Under the pieces are notes generated by a model. The model had not been told where the DNA came from, ran no database searches, and saw nothing but the letters and a program-made list of their open reading frames with translations. A stretch of DNA of 64,000 nucleotides. Source: G051132615 sp051132615 (GTDB lineage Bacteria; Pseudomonadota; Gammaproteobacteria; Burkholderiales; Neisseriaceae). The DNA lies in the NCBI RefSeq assembly GCF_051132615.1, contig NZ_CP152375.1, positions 2,294,001 through 2,358,000 on the forward strand. Direction: 5' to 3'. Numbering within the stretch: position 1 is the first letter of the stretch; the number at the start of each line of letters is the position of its first letter. The position numbers and the translations under genes are program-made. Positions 26,035 to 35,883 of this stretch are shown one piece after another.

Positions 26035-27153
26035 ATGATTTGCAAACCAGATGAAATAGTGATTCAAGGTATCAATGCGGATGGAAAACGTTTTCGCCCT
26101 AGTGATTGGGCAGAGCGTTTAGCAGGTGTTTTGTCTTCTTTTGGGGAAGATCACCGTTTAGCGTATCATCGTTGTGTTCATCCTTTAATTGTGGATGGTG
26201 CCAGAAGTGTTTTGGTTGATAAAGCACTTAAAGAACAAAACCCAGCCGTATTTAAATTTATATTGGATTTTGCCAAAGACAATGATTTACGGGTAGTTGA
26301 TGGTGGCGTGTTGGTGCAAGATGCAAAACAAACCAACATAGAGTGTGTTCAAGATGATGGTATATTGACCACATTGCAGTATTTTCATGTAGATGCTTTT
26401 ATTGGTCAAGGTTGTTTAGGCAATCCAGCAGGGGTGTGTTTGCTGTCAAAAGAGTTAAGTGCTCAAGAAAAACAACGTATTGCCTCAGAATTAAACCTTC
26501 CTGAAACAGCCTTTGTTTATAGTGCCAATGGTCAACATCAATTAAGTTGGTTTACGCCTAATAGAGAAGTAGATTTATGTGGTCATGCCACTTTGGCAAC
26601 AGCTCATGTTTTACTTAATAATATTTATGTGGAACAAACACAAATCAGTTTTCAGACTTTAAGCGGAGTGTTAACTGTAAAACGCCATCGCGATGATTTA
26701 AGTAAACTGGTTTTGGATTTTCCTGCACGTAAAGCGCAGATGATGGAATGCCCTGATGGTTTAAAAGAAATCATAGGCATTCAGCCTCAATCTGTATGGC
26801 AAGCTAAAGCTTTAATGGTTGTACTGGACAATGAAGATCAAGTTAAAGCTGTTCAGCCTGATGTTGCTGCTTTGATTGCGTTAACGGGTAAACCTGTTAT
26901 TTTTACAGCAAAGGGTAAACAGGTTGATTTTGTTTCCCGCTTTTTTAGTTTAGATTTGAGTGAAGACTCTGTCACAGGTTCAGCGCATTGCACTTTGGTG
27001 CCATATTGGGCAGATGAGTTGGGTAAAAATAGCTTAATTGCTCAGCAAGTCTCTGCTCGAGGAGGCATGGTGTATTGTGATTATGCACAAGATGATCGTG
27101 TATGGCTTGCTGGGTATGCGCGTACTTTTATGCAAGGGAATATCATTATTTAA
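26035..27153 (+). CDS. DUF3579 - PhzF-family isomerase fusion protein
   Basis: Two domains in one chain of 372 residues. Residues 1-95 match DUF3579, a small betaproteobacterial family of unknown role (IVIQGINADGKRFRPSDWAERLAG, FAKDNDLRVVDGG). Residues 110-372 are a PhzF-like epimerase/isomerase with the expected active-site marks: N-P-A-G-V near 130, E157 in LPETAFV, H184 in CGHATLATAH, and D311-S316 in DSVTGSAHC. The substrate of the PhzF part is unknown. The two domains are joined by a short polar linker with no stop or ribosome site between them. An AAAGAGAAA stretch precedes the ATG. Confidence 0.88.
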   Translation: MICKPDEIVIQGINADGKRFRPSDWAERLAGVLSSFGEDHRLAYHRCVHPLIVDGARSVLVDKALKEQNPAVFKFILDFAKDNDLRVVDGGVLVQDAKQTNIECVQDDGILTTLQYFHVDAFIGQGCLGNPAGVCLLSKELSAQEKQRIASELNLPETAFVYSANGQHQLSWFTPNREVDLCGHATLATAHVLLNNIYVEQTQISFQTLSGVLTVKRHRDDLSKLVLDFPARKAQMMECPDGLKEIIGIQPQSVWQAKALMVVLDNEDQVKAVQPDVAALIALTGKPVIFTAKGKQVDFVSRFFSLDLSEDSVTGSAHCTLVPYWADELGKNSLIAQQVSARGGMVYCDYAQDDRVWLAGYARTFMQGNIII

Positions 27154-27181
27154 ATCATGGCTTTTTATTAAAATACATCAG

Positions 27182-27215
27182 GCTGAACTTTTTAATGTAA
27201 GTTCAGCTTTTTTTT
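27182..27215 (+). terminator. Rho-independent terminator after the DUF3579-PhzF gene
   Basis: Stem GCTGAACTT / AAGTTCAGC followed by eight T residues, about 30 bases past the stop codon. Confidence 0.85.
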
Positions 27216-27328
27216 ATGGCTTATATGGCTTATTTAAATTAATATAAAGTCTTTATTGTGGTTTTTAGCCATTATTTGTTTATAAAAAATATATTTTTGA
27301 GTCACAAAATTTAATTTCAGGAGTAGAT

Positions 27329-28501
27329 ATGTCCACTTTACGTGCAATAGGATTAGTTGCTGCGTTGTCTTTGGCAGTAGCTGCTTGTAATAAGGAAAAT
27401 AATGATCCACAAGGTACAGTAGCCAATAATGGTTCTGCTGATAATGGCACGATTGTGGTCAAAATCGGTACAGCTAACCCATTAACTGGCCCATTTGGTG
27501 GTTGGGGGCAAGACAGTGCTTATGGCGTGCAGCTGGCTGTAGATGAAGCCAATGCTGAAAATATCGTCTGGGAAGGTAAAAAAGTTCAATTCCAACTTTT
27601 ATCAGAGGATGATCAAGCAGACCCTAAAACAGCCACACAAGTGGCTCAGCGTTTTGTTGATAAAGGCGTTTCAGGAGTCATTGGTCATTTGACTTCAGGG
27701 GCTGCGATTCCAGCTTCATTAATTTATATTGAAAATAATATTCCTGTTATTGCTTCATCTGTCACTAGCCCAAGTTTTACTGAAGGTGGCAAAAAAAATG
27801 TATACCGTATTATTGCTAACGATAGCCAGCAAGGTGAGGCATTGGCAAAATATGCGATTGAAAAATTAGGCATCAAAACGTTTGCTATCATTCATGATAA
27901 AACAGCCTATGGCGAAGGTTTAGCCAATGATTTTGCGAAAAAAATGCAAGAAGGTGGGGCTCAGAAAGTAGGCGAAGAATTCACCAATACTTCAGCCACT
28001 GAGTTTGGTGCCATTGTCACTGCAATTAAAGTTAAAAATCCTGATTTGATTTTCTATGGTGGTATGGATCCACAAGCTGCGCCATTAATTAAAGAGCTAC
28101 GCCGTCAAGGTGTACCTGCTAAATTTATGGGGGCAGATGGCATTAAAACCGAAAAATTCCTTGAGTTAGCAGGGGAGGCTGCCATTGGTACTTTTGCCTC
28201 AACAACCAGCGCACCAGTAGAAAATATGCCTCAATTTGATCAATTTAAAGAAAAATACAAAGCAACATTTAAACAAGATATTGTTGCTTATGCCCCTTAT
28301 GCTTATGATGCAGCTAAAACATTAATTGATGCAATGAAACGCGCAAAAAGTAGTGACCCTGATGTGTATGGCCCAGAAATTGCCAAAACAAAAATGCAGG
28401 GGATTACGGGTGAAATAGAATTTATGCCTTCTGGTGATATTAAAGACCCAATGGTGACTTTATATGAGTATAAAGATGGTGGTTGGGTTTTGGTAAAGTA
28501 A
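27329..28501 (+). CDS. Branched-chain amino acid ABC transporter substrate-binding lipoprotein
   Basis: A periplasmic type-I binding protein of the LivJ/LivK family. A lipoprotein signal (MSTLRAIGLVAALSLAVAAC) puts the lipidated cysteine at residue 20. The two-lobed binding domain starts with IVVKIGTANPLTGPFGGWG, with VSGVIGHLTSGAAIPAS, and VRLAG-type family residues replaced by GQDSAYGVQLAVDEAN. About 390 residues is normal. No permease or ATPase gene is adjacent, so it must work with components encoded elsewhere. It has its own terminator and an AGGAG ribosome site. Confidence 0.9.
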   Translation: MSTLRAIGLVAALSLAVAACNKENNDPQGTVANNGSADNGTIVVKIGTANPLTGPFGGWGQDSAYGVQLAVDEANAENIVWEGKKVQFQLLSEDDQADPKTATQVAQRFVDKGVSGVIGHLTSGAAIPASLIYIENNIPVIASSVTSPSFTEGGKKNVYRIIANDSQQGEALAKYAIEKLGIKTFAIIHDKTAYGEGLANDFAKKMQEGGAQKVGEEFTNTSATEFGAIVTAIKVKNPDLIFYGGMDPQAAPLIKELRRQGVPAKFMGADGIKTEKFLELAGEAAIGTFASTTSAPVENMPQFDQFKEKYKATFKQDIVAYAPYAYDAAKTLIDAMKRAKSSDPDVYGPEIAKTKMQGITGEIEFMPSGDIKDPMVTLYEYKDGGWVLVK

Positions 28502-28523
28502 AATAACACCGTATCTATTTTTA

Positions 28524-28549
28524 AACCACGCTCACGAGCGTGGTTTTTT
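28524..28549 (+). terminator. Rho-independent terminator after the binding-protein gene
   Basis: Stem AACCACGC / GCGTGGTT with loop TCACGA and a T-run, about 20 bases past the stop codon. Confidence 0.87.
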
Positions 28550-28608
28550 GTATGAGAGAAATTTCTTTTATTGATTTTAGCTTTATAGAAAAATTTTTAT
28601 ATCAACAA

Positions 28609-28642
28609 CAGTCATCATATTGTCACATAAAGGTTATATAAT
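28609..28642 (+). promoter_or_regulatory. Pho box and -10 of phoB
   Basis: CAGTCAT, four bases, TTGTCAC at 28609-28626 matches the PhoB-binding direct repeat (about 14 of 18 positions of the enterobacterial consensus). A TATAAT (28637-28642) follows about 10 bases later, the usual Pho-promoter spacing. The phoB ATG is 28 bases further on. This indicates autoregulation by PhoB. Confidence 0.75.
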
Positions 28643-28670
28643 AAAAATTATTTAATGCCTGTTTCTTTTT

Positions 28671-29366
28671 ATGAAAAGTATATTGATTGTCGAAGACGAG
28701 CTGGCCATACAAGAAATGTTGCTTTTGTTTTTAAAGCAGCAAGGTTTTCAAGTCTTATTGGCTTCTGATTACGATAGCGCATTATTATTACTTGAAACCC
28801 AACAATTGCCAGATTTGATTTTACTGGATTGGATGTTACCAGGTGGTTCTGGTATTAATTTGTTAAAACAAATCAAAGCCCATAAAGCAACAGAATCTAT
28901 CCCCGTGATTATGTTAACCGCTAGAAGTGAAGAAGATAATAAGGTGATAGGTTTAGAGGCTGGCGCAGAAGACTATATGATTAAGCCGTTTTCACTAAAA
29001 GAGCTATTGGCTCGAATTAAGGTGGTGTTTAGGCGTAATCAAAATGAACAGTCTGCATTATCAACAAAAACAATGAATATAGAAGGTATTTGTATTGATA
29101 TTGATGCTCATAGAGTGTTTATCAATGAAGAGTCTGTACAAATTGGGCGGATGGAATATAAACTGCTGGTGTTTTTGATGACCCATATGGAAAGAGTATT
29201 CAGTCGTTCACAATTACTTGATCATGTATGGGGAACAGATGCTTATTTAGATGAACGCACCGTTGATGTAGTGGTTGGTCGTTTACGCAAAATATTAGAA
29301 CCTACTGGTCATGGTAAATTATTACAAACTGTGCGTGGCGAAGGTTATCGTTTTTCATGTCATTAA
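28671..29366 (+). CDS. phoB: Phosphate regulon response regulator PhoB
   Basis: OmpR-family response regulator. The receiver domain (1-120) has the acidic pair in IVEDE, the phosphorylated D53 in LLDWMLPGG, T and K in MLTARSE and MIKPFS. The C-terminal winged helix (about 130-230) ends RTVDVVVGRLRKILEPTG, QTVRGEGYRFS. It should activate pstSCAB-phoU and itself through the Pho boxes at 28609 and 35305. It is 27 bases upstream of phoR. The start codon is ATG; the length of 231 matches the family. Confidence 0.95.
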   Translation: MKSILIVEDELAIQEMLLLFLKQQGFQVLLASDYDSALLLLETQQLPDLILLDWMLPGGSGINLLKQIKAHKATESIPVIMLTARSEEDNKVIGLEAGAEDYMIKPFSLKELLARIKVVFRRNQNEQSALSTKTMNIEGICIDIDAHRVFINEESVQIGRMEYKLLVFLMTHMERVFSRSQLLDHVWGTDAYLDERTVDVVVGRLRKILEPTGHGKLLQTVRGEGYRFSCH

Positions 29367-29393
29367 TTATTATATCTTGCTAGGAATGGGTGA

Positions 29394-30686
29394 ATGCTTG
29401 GTACCCTGACATATAAGCGTTTATTGGTTGAATTAAGTGTCACAGCTGCCATTGCAGTTGTTTTGTCGTTGTTATTTGGTCACTTTTTATTGTTTTTATT
29501 TTTGGTGACTTTAGGGTTGTTGTGCTGGCATTATTATTATCTGGTTAAATTATCTCATTGGATATGGAATGAAAACACACTGTTTCCACCAGAGGTTAGG
29601 GGTAATTGGTTACCCATATTTCATGGTTTACGTTTGATGCGTAAACGTCAAAGAGAACAACGTAATCAATTAAGCTTATTATTAAAACAGTTTAGGCAAG
29701 GTGCAGAATCGGTACCTGATGGCATTATATTGTGTAAAAGAGAAGGTCATTTGGTTTGGTGTAATCAACTGGCTCAGGATTTACTTGGCTTAAAATGGCC
29801 AAAAGACAACCAGCAATCTATCCTAAACCTGATTCGTCTGCCTGAGTTTGTGGCTTACTTTAAAAGTGATCAGTTTGAGCAACCCGCTACTTTTTTTATT
29901 AATCAAAAAAGATATGTGGAATTTAGAATTGTCTATCCTTATGTTGCGGATACATTGCTTATTGTTGCCAGAGATGTGACAGAATATCGTAAAAATGAGT
30001 CGATGCGTCAGGATTTTTTTGCCAATGTCAGCCATGAATTACGTATACCCTTAACTGTGTTACAAGGGTATATAGAACTATTGTCACAAGATGTAATGCA
30101 AGAGACAACAGAATACACCGCTTTAGAATCTATGCAGGAACAAGTTTCTCGATTGAATAATCTGGTTGCACAATTGACTACGCTTGCCCGTATAGAAGCA
30201 ATGGTTAAAGTAGATTTTAATACAGAAATTAATGTTCAACAGTTTATGAACAGTATACAAAAAGAAGCAGAAGCTTTTTTACAAAAAGGGCAAACCTTAA
30301 ACATCACCATTGACCCAACATTGCATATTTATGCAGATGAGTCGCAATTACGTAGCGCCATTACCAATTTATTGTTTAATGCAATAGAACATACACCAAG
30401 CAATAGTAGCATCACATTAAACTGGCAAAAAAATGACAAAGGTGAGGCTGTGTTGTCTGTTTGTGATAGTGGGCAGGGCATTGCACCTGAGCATATTATG
30501 CGCTTAACTGAGCGTTTTTATCGTGTTGACTCTTCCCGTTCAAGGAAAACAGGTGGGTCAGGTTTAGGTTTGGCTATAGTCAAACATGCATTAAATAATC
30601 ATGACAGTGTTTTAGAAATCAAAAGTACCTTAGGTCAAGGCAGTTGTTTTCAGTTTACCTTAAAAGGAAAATGGATAGGTCAGTAA
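29394..30686 (+). CDS. phoR: Phosphate regulon sensor kinase PhoR (atypical H-box)
   Basis: A membrane histidine kinase controlling PhoB. The N-terminal hydrophobic region (about residues 10-52) forms two closely spaced membrane spans with almost no periplasmic loop, as in other PhoR proteins. A PAS domain follows (about 100-195), then HisKA with H214 in SHELRIPL, and HATPase_c with N in NLLFNAIEHTP, DSGQGIAPEH and GSGLGLAIVKHAL. The residue four after the histidine is isoleucine (codon ATA) instead of the usual threonine of HELRTPL. In this class of kinases that threonine matters for phosphatase activity. The stop codon lies in the loop of a terminator hairpin. Confidence 0.93.
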   Translation: MLGTLTYKRLLVELSVTAAIAVVLSLLFGHFLLFLFLVTLGLLCWHYYYLVKLSHWIWNENTLFPPEVRGNWLPIFHGLRLMRKRQREQRNQLSLLLKQFRQGAESVPDGIILCKREGHLVWCNQLAQDLLGLKWPKDNQQSILNLIRLPEFVAYFKSDQFEQPATFFINQKRYVEFRIVYPYVADTLLIVARDVTEYRKNESMRQDFFANVSHELRIPLTVLQGYIELLSQDVMQETTEYTALESMQEQVSRLNNLVAQLTTLARIEAMVKVDFNTEINVQQFMNSIQKEAEAFLQKGQTLNITIDPTLHIYADESQLRSAITNLLFNAIEHTPSNSSITLNWQKNDKGEAVLSVCDSGQGIAPEHIMRLTERFYRVDSSRSRKTGGSGLGLAIVKHALNNHDSVLEIKSTLGQGSCFQFTLKGKWIGQ

Positions 30687-30706
30687 AACCTATCCATCTA
30701 TTTTTT
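30671..30706 (+). terminator. Terminator overlapping the phoR stop codon
   Basis: Inverted repeat ATGGATAGGT / ACCTATCCAT with a 7-base loop containing the TAA of phoR, then a T-run at 30701-30706. The left arm encodes the final residues of PhoR. It also separates phoR from convergent phoU. Confidence 0.8.
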
Positions 30707-30718
30707 GTGCACAGTGAT

Positions 30719-31459
30719 TCAGTCGTCTAGTTTATCTTCTAGAATGGCTCCTTCGTTCAACAGAGCAGATAAATCAATATCACTACGATAACGCACATCT
30801 TCACCTTTGATAAAATAAACAATAAATTCGCAAATATTTTGGCATCTATCCCCAATACGTTCTAATGAACGCGCACAAGATAACGCGGTTAAAATATTAG
30901 GGATAGAGCGAGGGTCTTCCATCATGTAGGTCATTAATTGTCGGACGACTGCTTCGTATTCCTGATCTACCTTATTGTCTTCATCATAAATACGGATAGC
31001 TTCGGCTAAATCCATACGGGCAAAAGCATTAAGTATATCATGTAACATATGAATAGAACGTTTGGCTAAGGATTCCAGATTAACCAGTAAAGCTTGGTGT
31101 TCCTGTGAAAAACGCTCTAAAGCTGTTTTACAGATTTTTCGAGCAACGTCTCCAATTCGTTCTAACTCAGAAATGGTTTTAATGATCACAATTAATAAGC
31201 GTAAATCACTGGCTGTTGGTTGCCGTTTGGCGATAATACGTATACAAAACTCATTAATTTCAACCTCCATTTGGTTGACTTTTTTATCCTGCTTAATGAT
31301 TTGTTTGGCCAAAACGCCATCTCTGTTGTTCATGGCTTTAATGGCATCGTTTAATTGTTGCTCAACCATGCCGCCCATGGTCATGACTTGATTCATGGCT
31401 TGTTCTAACTCAGCATTAAATTGAGCAGAGATGTGTTGATTAATATTCAATTTTTCCAT
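30719..31459 (-). CDS. phoU: Phosphate signalling protein PhoU
   Basis: A two-repeat helical-bundle protein linking the Pst transporter to PhoR and lowering kinase output when phosphate is plentiful. About 246 residues from the ATG at 31459. Each half carries the PhoU metal motif region ([16 protein letters not shown] and [16 protein letters not shown]). Earlier in-frame starts overlap pstB; the ATG at 31459 has AGGA eight bases upstream. It is the last gene of pstSCAB-phoU. Confidence 0.95.
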   Translation of the reverse strand: MEKLNINQHISAQFNAELEQAMNQVMTMGGMVEQQLNDAIKAMNNRDGVLAKQIIKQDKKVNQMEVEINEFCIRIIAKRQPTASDLRLLIVIIKTISELERIGDVARKICKTALERFSQEHQALLVNLESLAKRSIHMLHDILNAFARMDLAEAIRIYDEDNKVDQEYEAVVRQLMTYMMEDPRSIPNILTALSCARSLERIGDRCQNICEFIVYFIKGEDVRYRSDIDLSALLNEGAILEDKLDD

Positions 31460-31475
31460 AGATAGCATCCTGTTC

Positions 31476-32249
31476 TTAGCCATAACGACCAGTAATATAA
31501 TCTTCAGTACGTTTATTTTTCGGTTTGGTAAAAATTTGATTGGTGTCGTCAAATTCAATCAAATCACCTAGATACATAAATGCGGTTTTATCTGAACAAC
31601 GAGCCGCTTGTTGCATATTATGTGTCACAATCACAATGGTGTAATCAGATTTGAGTTCATGAATCAATTCTTCAATCCGTCCTGTTGAAATTGGGTCTAG
31701 AGCAGAGCAAGGTTCGTCTAATAGCAAGACTTCTGGATGAATGGCAATGGCTCTGGCAATACTTAAACGTTGTTGTTGCCCACCAGATAAACTATAACCA
31801 CTTTCTTTTAGTTTATCTTTGGTTTCATCCCATAAAGCAGCTTTAGTTAATGCCCATTCTATGCGTTCTTCCAAATCTACTCGGGATAATTTTTCAAATA
31901 GTTTAACCCCAAAAGCAATATTGTCATAAATAGACATGGGAAAAGGTGTGGGTTTTTGAAAAACCATGCCTACTTTTGCCCTAAGTAATGCTGTATCAAT
32001 ATGGCTATCTAGGATGTTTTCATTATCCAGCAGGATTTCCCCTTCAGCATATTGCTCGGGATAAAGTTGGTACATTTTGTTGAATGTACGTAATAAAGTA
32101 GATTTGCCACAACCTGAAGGGCCAATAAAAGCCGTTACTTCATTTGCTGTGATATCAAGAGAAATATTTTTTAAAGCATGAAATTTTTTATAATAAAAAT
32201 TCAGGTTATTTACTTTAATTTTACTGTTAGGTACATTAAGCTCAGTCAT
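31476..32249 (-). CDS. pstB: Phosphate ABC transporter ATPase PstB
   Basis: The ATPase of the high-affinity phosphate importer. Walker [18 protein letters not shown], signature [17 protein letters not shown], Walker [15 protein letters not shown] and the H-loop VTHNMQQA are intact. About 257 residues from the ATG at 32249, with AAGG five bases before it; longer in-frame starts overlap pstA. The pstA stop codon overlaps the start region, indicating coupling. Confidence 0.96.
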   Translation of the reverse strand: MTELNVPNSKIKVNNLNFYYKKFHALKNISLDITANEVTAFIGPSGCGKSTLLRTFNKMYQLYPEQYAEGEILLDNENILDSHIDTALLRAKVGMVFQKPTPFPMSIYDNIAFGVKLFEKLSRVDLEERIEWALTKAALWDETKDKLKESGYSLSGGQQQRLSIARAIAIHPEVLLLDEPCSALDPISTGRIEELIHELKSDYTIVIVTHNMQQAARCSDKTAFMYLGDLIEFDDTNQIFTKPKNKRTEDYITGRYG

Positions 32250-32250
32250 A

Positions 32251-33135
32251 TCAGCCTTGTTTTTTAGTAGAAAAGAAAGTTCTTGCAATAATATTCAATA
32301 ATAGAATACATACTGTAATCAGTAATACACCAGCCCAAGCCAGTTTTTGCCAATACTCAAATGGGCTCATGGCAAACTTAAAAATAGTCACAGGTAAGTT
32401 AGCAATTGGTTCTGCCAAATCCACACTCCAAAATTGATTGGATAAGGCAGTAAATAATAAAGGAGCCGTTTCGCCTGCAATACGGGCAATAGCCAGTAAG
32501 ATACCCGTCATAATGCCAGACAAAGACGCTTTTAATGTGATGCGTAAAATTGTTTTCCATTTTGGTGTACCTAAGGCATAAGCTGCTTCACGCAAAGTAT
32601 TGGGTACCAAAAGCAGCATATTTTCTGTGGTACGTACCACAATAGGAATTTGAATTAAAGCCAAGGCAACAATACCTGCCCATCCTGAAAAATGACCTAT
32701 TCTTGCAACAATAACACTGTACACAAATAAACCAATCACAATAGATGGGGCAGACAGCAGAATATCATTAATAAAACGCACAGCAGAGGCCAGTATTGAT
32801 CTTTTACCATATTCTGCTAAATAAATACCTGCTAATACGCCTAAAGGTGTGCCAATAATGGTTGCCCATAAAATCAATAAACCACTCCCTGCAATGGCAT
32901 TGAGTAAGCCTCCTTCATCACTATTAGGGGGAGGGGTCATTTCAGTAAATAAAGAAAGTGATAACCCATTGATGCCTTTTGAAAAAGTTGAATATAAAAT
33001 CCATAAAAGCCAAAATAAACCAAAAAGCATGGTAAAAACAGATAAAGCCAAAGCAATATAATTTTTAAATCGTCTTTGTTTCTGTTTCTTTTGTTTAATG
33101 GTTTGGTTCACTGCTTGTATTTGTGTGCTCATCAT
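32251..33135 (-). CDS. pstA: Phosphate ABC transporter permease PstA
   Basis: An inner-membrane permease with six predicted helices. The first follows a basic tail ([23 protein letters not shown]). The family EAA-type loop is [20 protein letters not shown] near residue 187. The length of 294 is normal. The start overlaps the pstC stop by four bases and it runs directly into pstB. Confidence 0.95.
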   Translation of the reverse strand: MMSTQIQAVNQTIKQKKQKQRRFKNYIALALSVFTMLFGLFWLLWILYSTFSKGINGLSLSLFTEMTPPPNSDEGGLLNAIAGSGLLILWATIIGTPLGVLAGIYLAEYGKRSILASAVRFINDILLSAPSIVIGLFVYSVIVARIGHFSGWAGIVALALIQIPIVVRTTENMLLLVPNTLREAAYALGTPKWKTILRITLKASLSGIMTGILLAIARIAGETAPLLFTALSNQFWSVDLAEPIANLPVTIFKFAMSPFEYWQKLAWAGVLLITVCILLLNIIARTFFSTKKQG

Positions 33136-34091
33136 GCCGCCCCTTTATATTTACTGGTTTTGGCAATCATCATTTTGGATAAAGCCAACACAATAAAAGT
33201 AATCACAAATAAAATCAGTCCAAGTTCCATTAAGGCTGCTGTATGTAGACCAGCATCTGCTTCTGCAAATTCATTGGCTAAAGAAGAGGTAATGCTGTTG
33301 CCTGGCGCAAATAGTGAAAGATTCGTGAATTGGTAAGTATTGCCAATGACAAAAGTAACGGCCATTGTTTCACCTAAAGCACGCCCAAGACCCAGCATAA
33401 TGCCACCTAATACCCCTGTTTTGGTAAAAGGCAATACCACGTGCCAAATCACTTCCCATGTGGTTGCACCTAAGCCATATGCAGACTCCTTCATCATTTT
33501 TGGTGTTTGTTCAAAGACGTCTCGCATTACCGATGCAATATATGGAATCACCATAATTGCTAAAATAATGCCAGCAGTTAAAATACCAATACCAAAACTT
33601 GGGCCTTCAAACAGTGTTTTAAGTATAGGGATATTTTCTGAAAAACGTTCCAATGGTTCTTGAAAGTACTGTGCAAATAAAGGTGCAAAGACAAATAATC
33701 CCCACATACCATAAACAATGCTGGGTATAGCAGCCAATAGCTCAATTGCAATACCTAAAGGGCGCTTTAGCCAATTAGGCGCAAGCTCTGTTAAAAACAA
33801 GGCAATACCAAAACTAACTGGTACAGCAATCATCAGTGCGATGGCGGATGTCACCAATGTGCCATATATGGGGATTAATGCCCCAAATGTTTCAGCAGGC
33901 GGGTTCCATTCTTTTTGCCATAAAAATCCCCAGCCAAAAGTTTGAATACTCGGCAAGGCAGAAATAATCAGTGAAATAATAATACTGACCAGTAAAAGCA
34001 ACACTGTAAAAGCGGCTCCTTTTACCAGCCAAGCAAAAGCAGTATCCCAAAAAGAATAATGCGGTTTAAAGTGAGTTTTTGTTTTATTCAT
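33132..34091 (-). CDS. pstC: Phosphate ABC transporter permease PstC
   Basis: The second permease of the phosphate importer, about 319 residues from the ATG at 34091. Several membrane helices are clear, with the EAA-type loop [21 protein letters not shown] and the family stretch [17 protein letters not shown]. An in-frame extension overlaps pstS; the ATG chosen lies just past the pstS stop codon. It is followed by pstA with a four-base overlap. Confidence 0.94.
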   Translation of the reverse strand: MNKTKTHFKPHYSFWDTAFAWLVKGAAFTVLLLLVSIIISLIISALPSIQTFGWGFLWQKEWNPPAETFGALIPIYGTLVTSAIALMIAVPVSFGIALFLTELAPNWLKRPLGIAIELLAAIPSIVYGMWGLFVFAPLFAQYFQEPLERFSENIPILKTLFEGPSFGIGILTAGIILAIMVIPYIASVMRDVFEQTPKMMKESAYGLGATTWEVIWHVVLPFTKTGVLGGIMLGLGRALGETMAVTFVIGNTYQFTNLSLFAPGNSITSSLANEFAEADAGLHTAALMELGLILFVITFIVLALSKMMIAKTSKYKGAA

Positions 34092-34095
34092 AAGG

Positions 34096-35196
34096 TTAAG
34101 GGTAAACAGGTTGACCTTGAGTATCTTTAATTTGAGTTTTCCATGCAGTATGAATTTTTTCAATTACCGTATTTGGCAGTGGGGCATAATCTAATTCTTT
34201 AGCCATTGCAGAACCGTGTTCAGAAAAAGTCCAATTAAAGAAATCTAAAGTTTGTTTTGCCTTTGCTGCATCTTTTTGTACGGTATGAATCAAAATAAAG
34301 GTTGTAGACGAAATTGGCCAAGCATTTTTACCTTTTCGATAAGTTAAATCTTGAGCAAAACTGTTTTCCCAATCGGCTTCTATTGCAGAGGCATTAAACG
34401 CATCCACACTTGGGCTCAGTATTTCTCCATCAGCAGAGCGTAACTTGGTATAAGCTAAGTTATTTTGCTTTGCATAGGCATATTCAACATAGCCAATAGA
34501 GCCTGATAATCTTTGTACAAAAGCGGTCACACCATCATTACCTTTTCCACCAACACCTACAGGCCAATTAACAGTAGAACCTGAACCCACTTGGTTTTTC
34601 CATATTTCACTGGTTTTTGCCAAATAGTTAGTAAAAACAAAAGACGTACCAGAACCATCTGCTCGACGCACTACAGCAATGTTTTGATCTGGCAAATTCA
34701 AATCAGGGTTTAATTTCTTAATGGCTTCATCATTCCATTTTTTGATTTTGCCTAAATAAATATCAGCAATGATTGAACCATCTAATACCAGTTGGTTACT
34801 TTTAATGCCTTCAATGTTTACAGCTAATACAATGCCACCAATTACAGTTGGAAATTGAAACAGCTTTTCTTCTTTGAGTCTCTTGTCGTCTAAAGGCGCA
34901 TCGGATGCGCCAAAATCCACAGTATTGGCCACAATTTGTTTGACCCCGCCAGAAGAACCAATTCCCTGATAATTGATTCTGTTTGCTGTGTCTTTAAAGT
35001 AGCTATCAGCCCACTTTGTATAAATAGGAGCAGGAAAGGTTGCTCCTGCACCTGTTAAATTAGCGCCATGTGTTGCTTCTTTATTGGCTGTTTCTGAAAC
35101 ATCAGATTGTTGCTTAGCTTGATCACAACCTGCCAGTAAAACAGTGGCACAAGCCATGATGCTCAAAGCTTTTATTGCCGTTTGTGTAAGTAGCAT
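34096..35196 (-). CDS. pstS: Phosphate-binding lipoprotein PstS
   Basis: A periplasmic phosphate receptor with a lipoprotein signal (CATVLLAGC, lipidated cysteine at about residue 24). Phosphate-contact motifs are [36 protein letters not shown] and [16 protein letters not shown]. The length of 366 is normal. It is the first gene of pstSCAB-phoU. A well-matched Pho box lies about 110 bases upstream, so phosphate starvation should induce it through PhoB. Confidence 0.96.
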   Translation of the reverse strand: MLLTQTAIKALSIMACATVLLAGCDQAKQQSDVSETANKEATHGANLTGAGATFPAPIYTKWADSYFKDTANRINYQGIGSSGGVKQIVANTVDFGASDAPLDDKRLKEEKLFQFPTVIGGIVLAVNIEGIKSNQLVLDGSIIADIYLGKIKKWNDEAIKKLNPDLNLPDQNIAVVRRADGSGTSFVFTNYLAKTSEIWKNQVGSGSTVNWPVGVGGKGNDGVTAFVQRLSGSIGYVEYAYAKQNNLAYTKLRSADGEILSPSVDAFNASAIEADWENSFAQDLTYRKGKNAWPISSTTFILIHTVQKDAAKAKQTLDFFNWTFSEHGSAMAKELDYAPLPNTVIEKIHTAWKTQIKDTQGQPVYP

Positions 35197-35883
35197 ATGT
35201 TATTTCCTAAATAAAAAGCATTAAAAAATCAAAAGACTAAGGTGTTTTTCTAATTTGAAGAGTCATTAACTCATCAAATTTAATGGTTATGTTATGTCAA
35301 AAATGTGACAGTTTTTTGACAAAATTATATTTTATTATTTCTTTAATATTAATCATAAGTAAAAATTATTGTAACTATGGTAACAATTGTAAATTATTGT
35401 TCCGTATGATGAAATATTTATTTCTTTAAATTAAGTTATTGTTTTGACGGTTTTAAAAATAAAAATAAATCTTTTTTGAATAAAATAATATAATTTTTAT
35501 CATCAAATATATGTTCTAGAATATTTAATTGTTTGTTACAATAATATTATAAAAAAGGACAATTGAGTTATCTACTTTAGAAATTTTTTTTGTTTTTTTG
35601 TTAAAAAATAAGAATAAAAACAATTGTATATTTTTAATTTATAGTGGTTGTGAGCTTATCTGGAAAAGCTATAACGGTTTTTGTTATGACATTATTTTAT
35701 ATTATCGGTATATTTAGATATGTAATTTGCAAGTAAGCTGAAAATGTAATTTTTTTATAATTGTTTAAAAATAATTAATATTTTTTTATATAAAAAATAT
35801 TAATTGATTTGCTGTAACTACAAAAAAATAACAAAAATAGTTATTTAATAAATTTTGTCATTAGATATTGTTAAAAGAGCAGA
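35197..35883. other. Very AT-rich divergent region between pstS and the giant adhesin gene
   Basis: About 690 bases. The left part carries the Pho box and pstS promoter. The rest, roughly 35330-35880, is strikingly A+T-rich, with many A and T runs and stop codons in every frame. I see no coding remnant, RNA gene or strong promoter. AT-rich upstream DNA of this kind often lies before silenced surface-protein genes, but that is inference. Confidence 0.55.
35305..35322 (-). promoter_or_regulatory. Pho box of pstSCAB-phoU
   Basis: On the reverse strand TTGTCAA, AAAA, CTGTCAC matches about 16 of 18 positions of the PhoB consensus. A third half-site, TTGACAT (35294-35300), follows after four more bases, giving three 7-mers at 11-base spacing. 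A TTAAAT about 10 bases downstream could be the -10 box. Confidence 0.82.
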
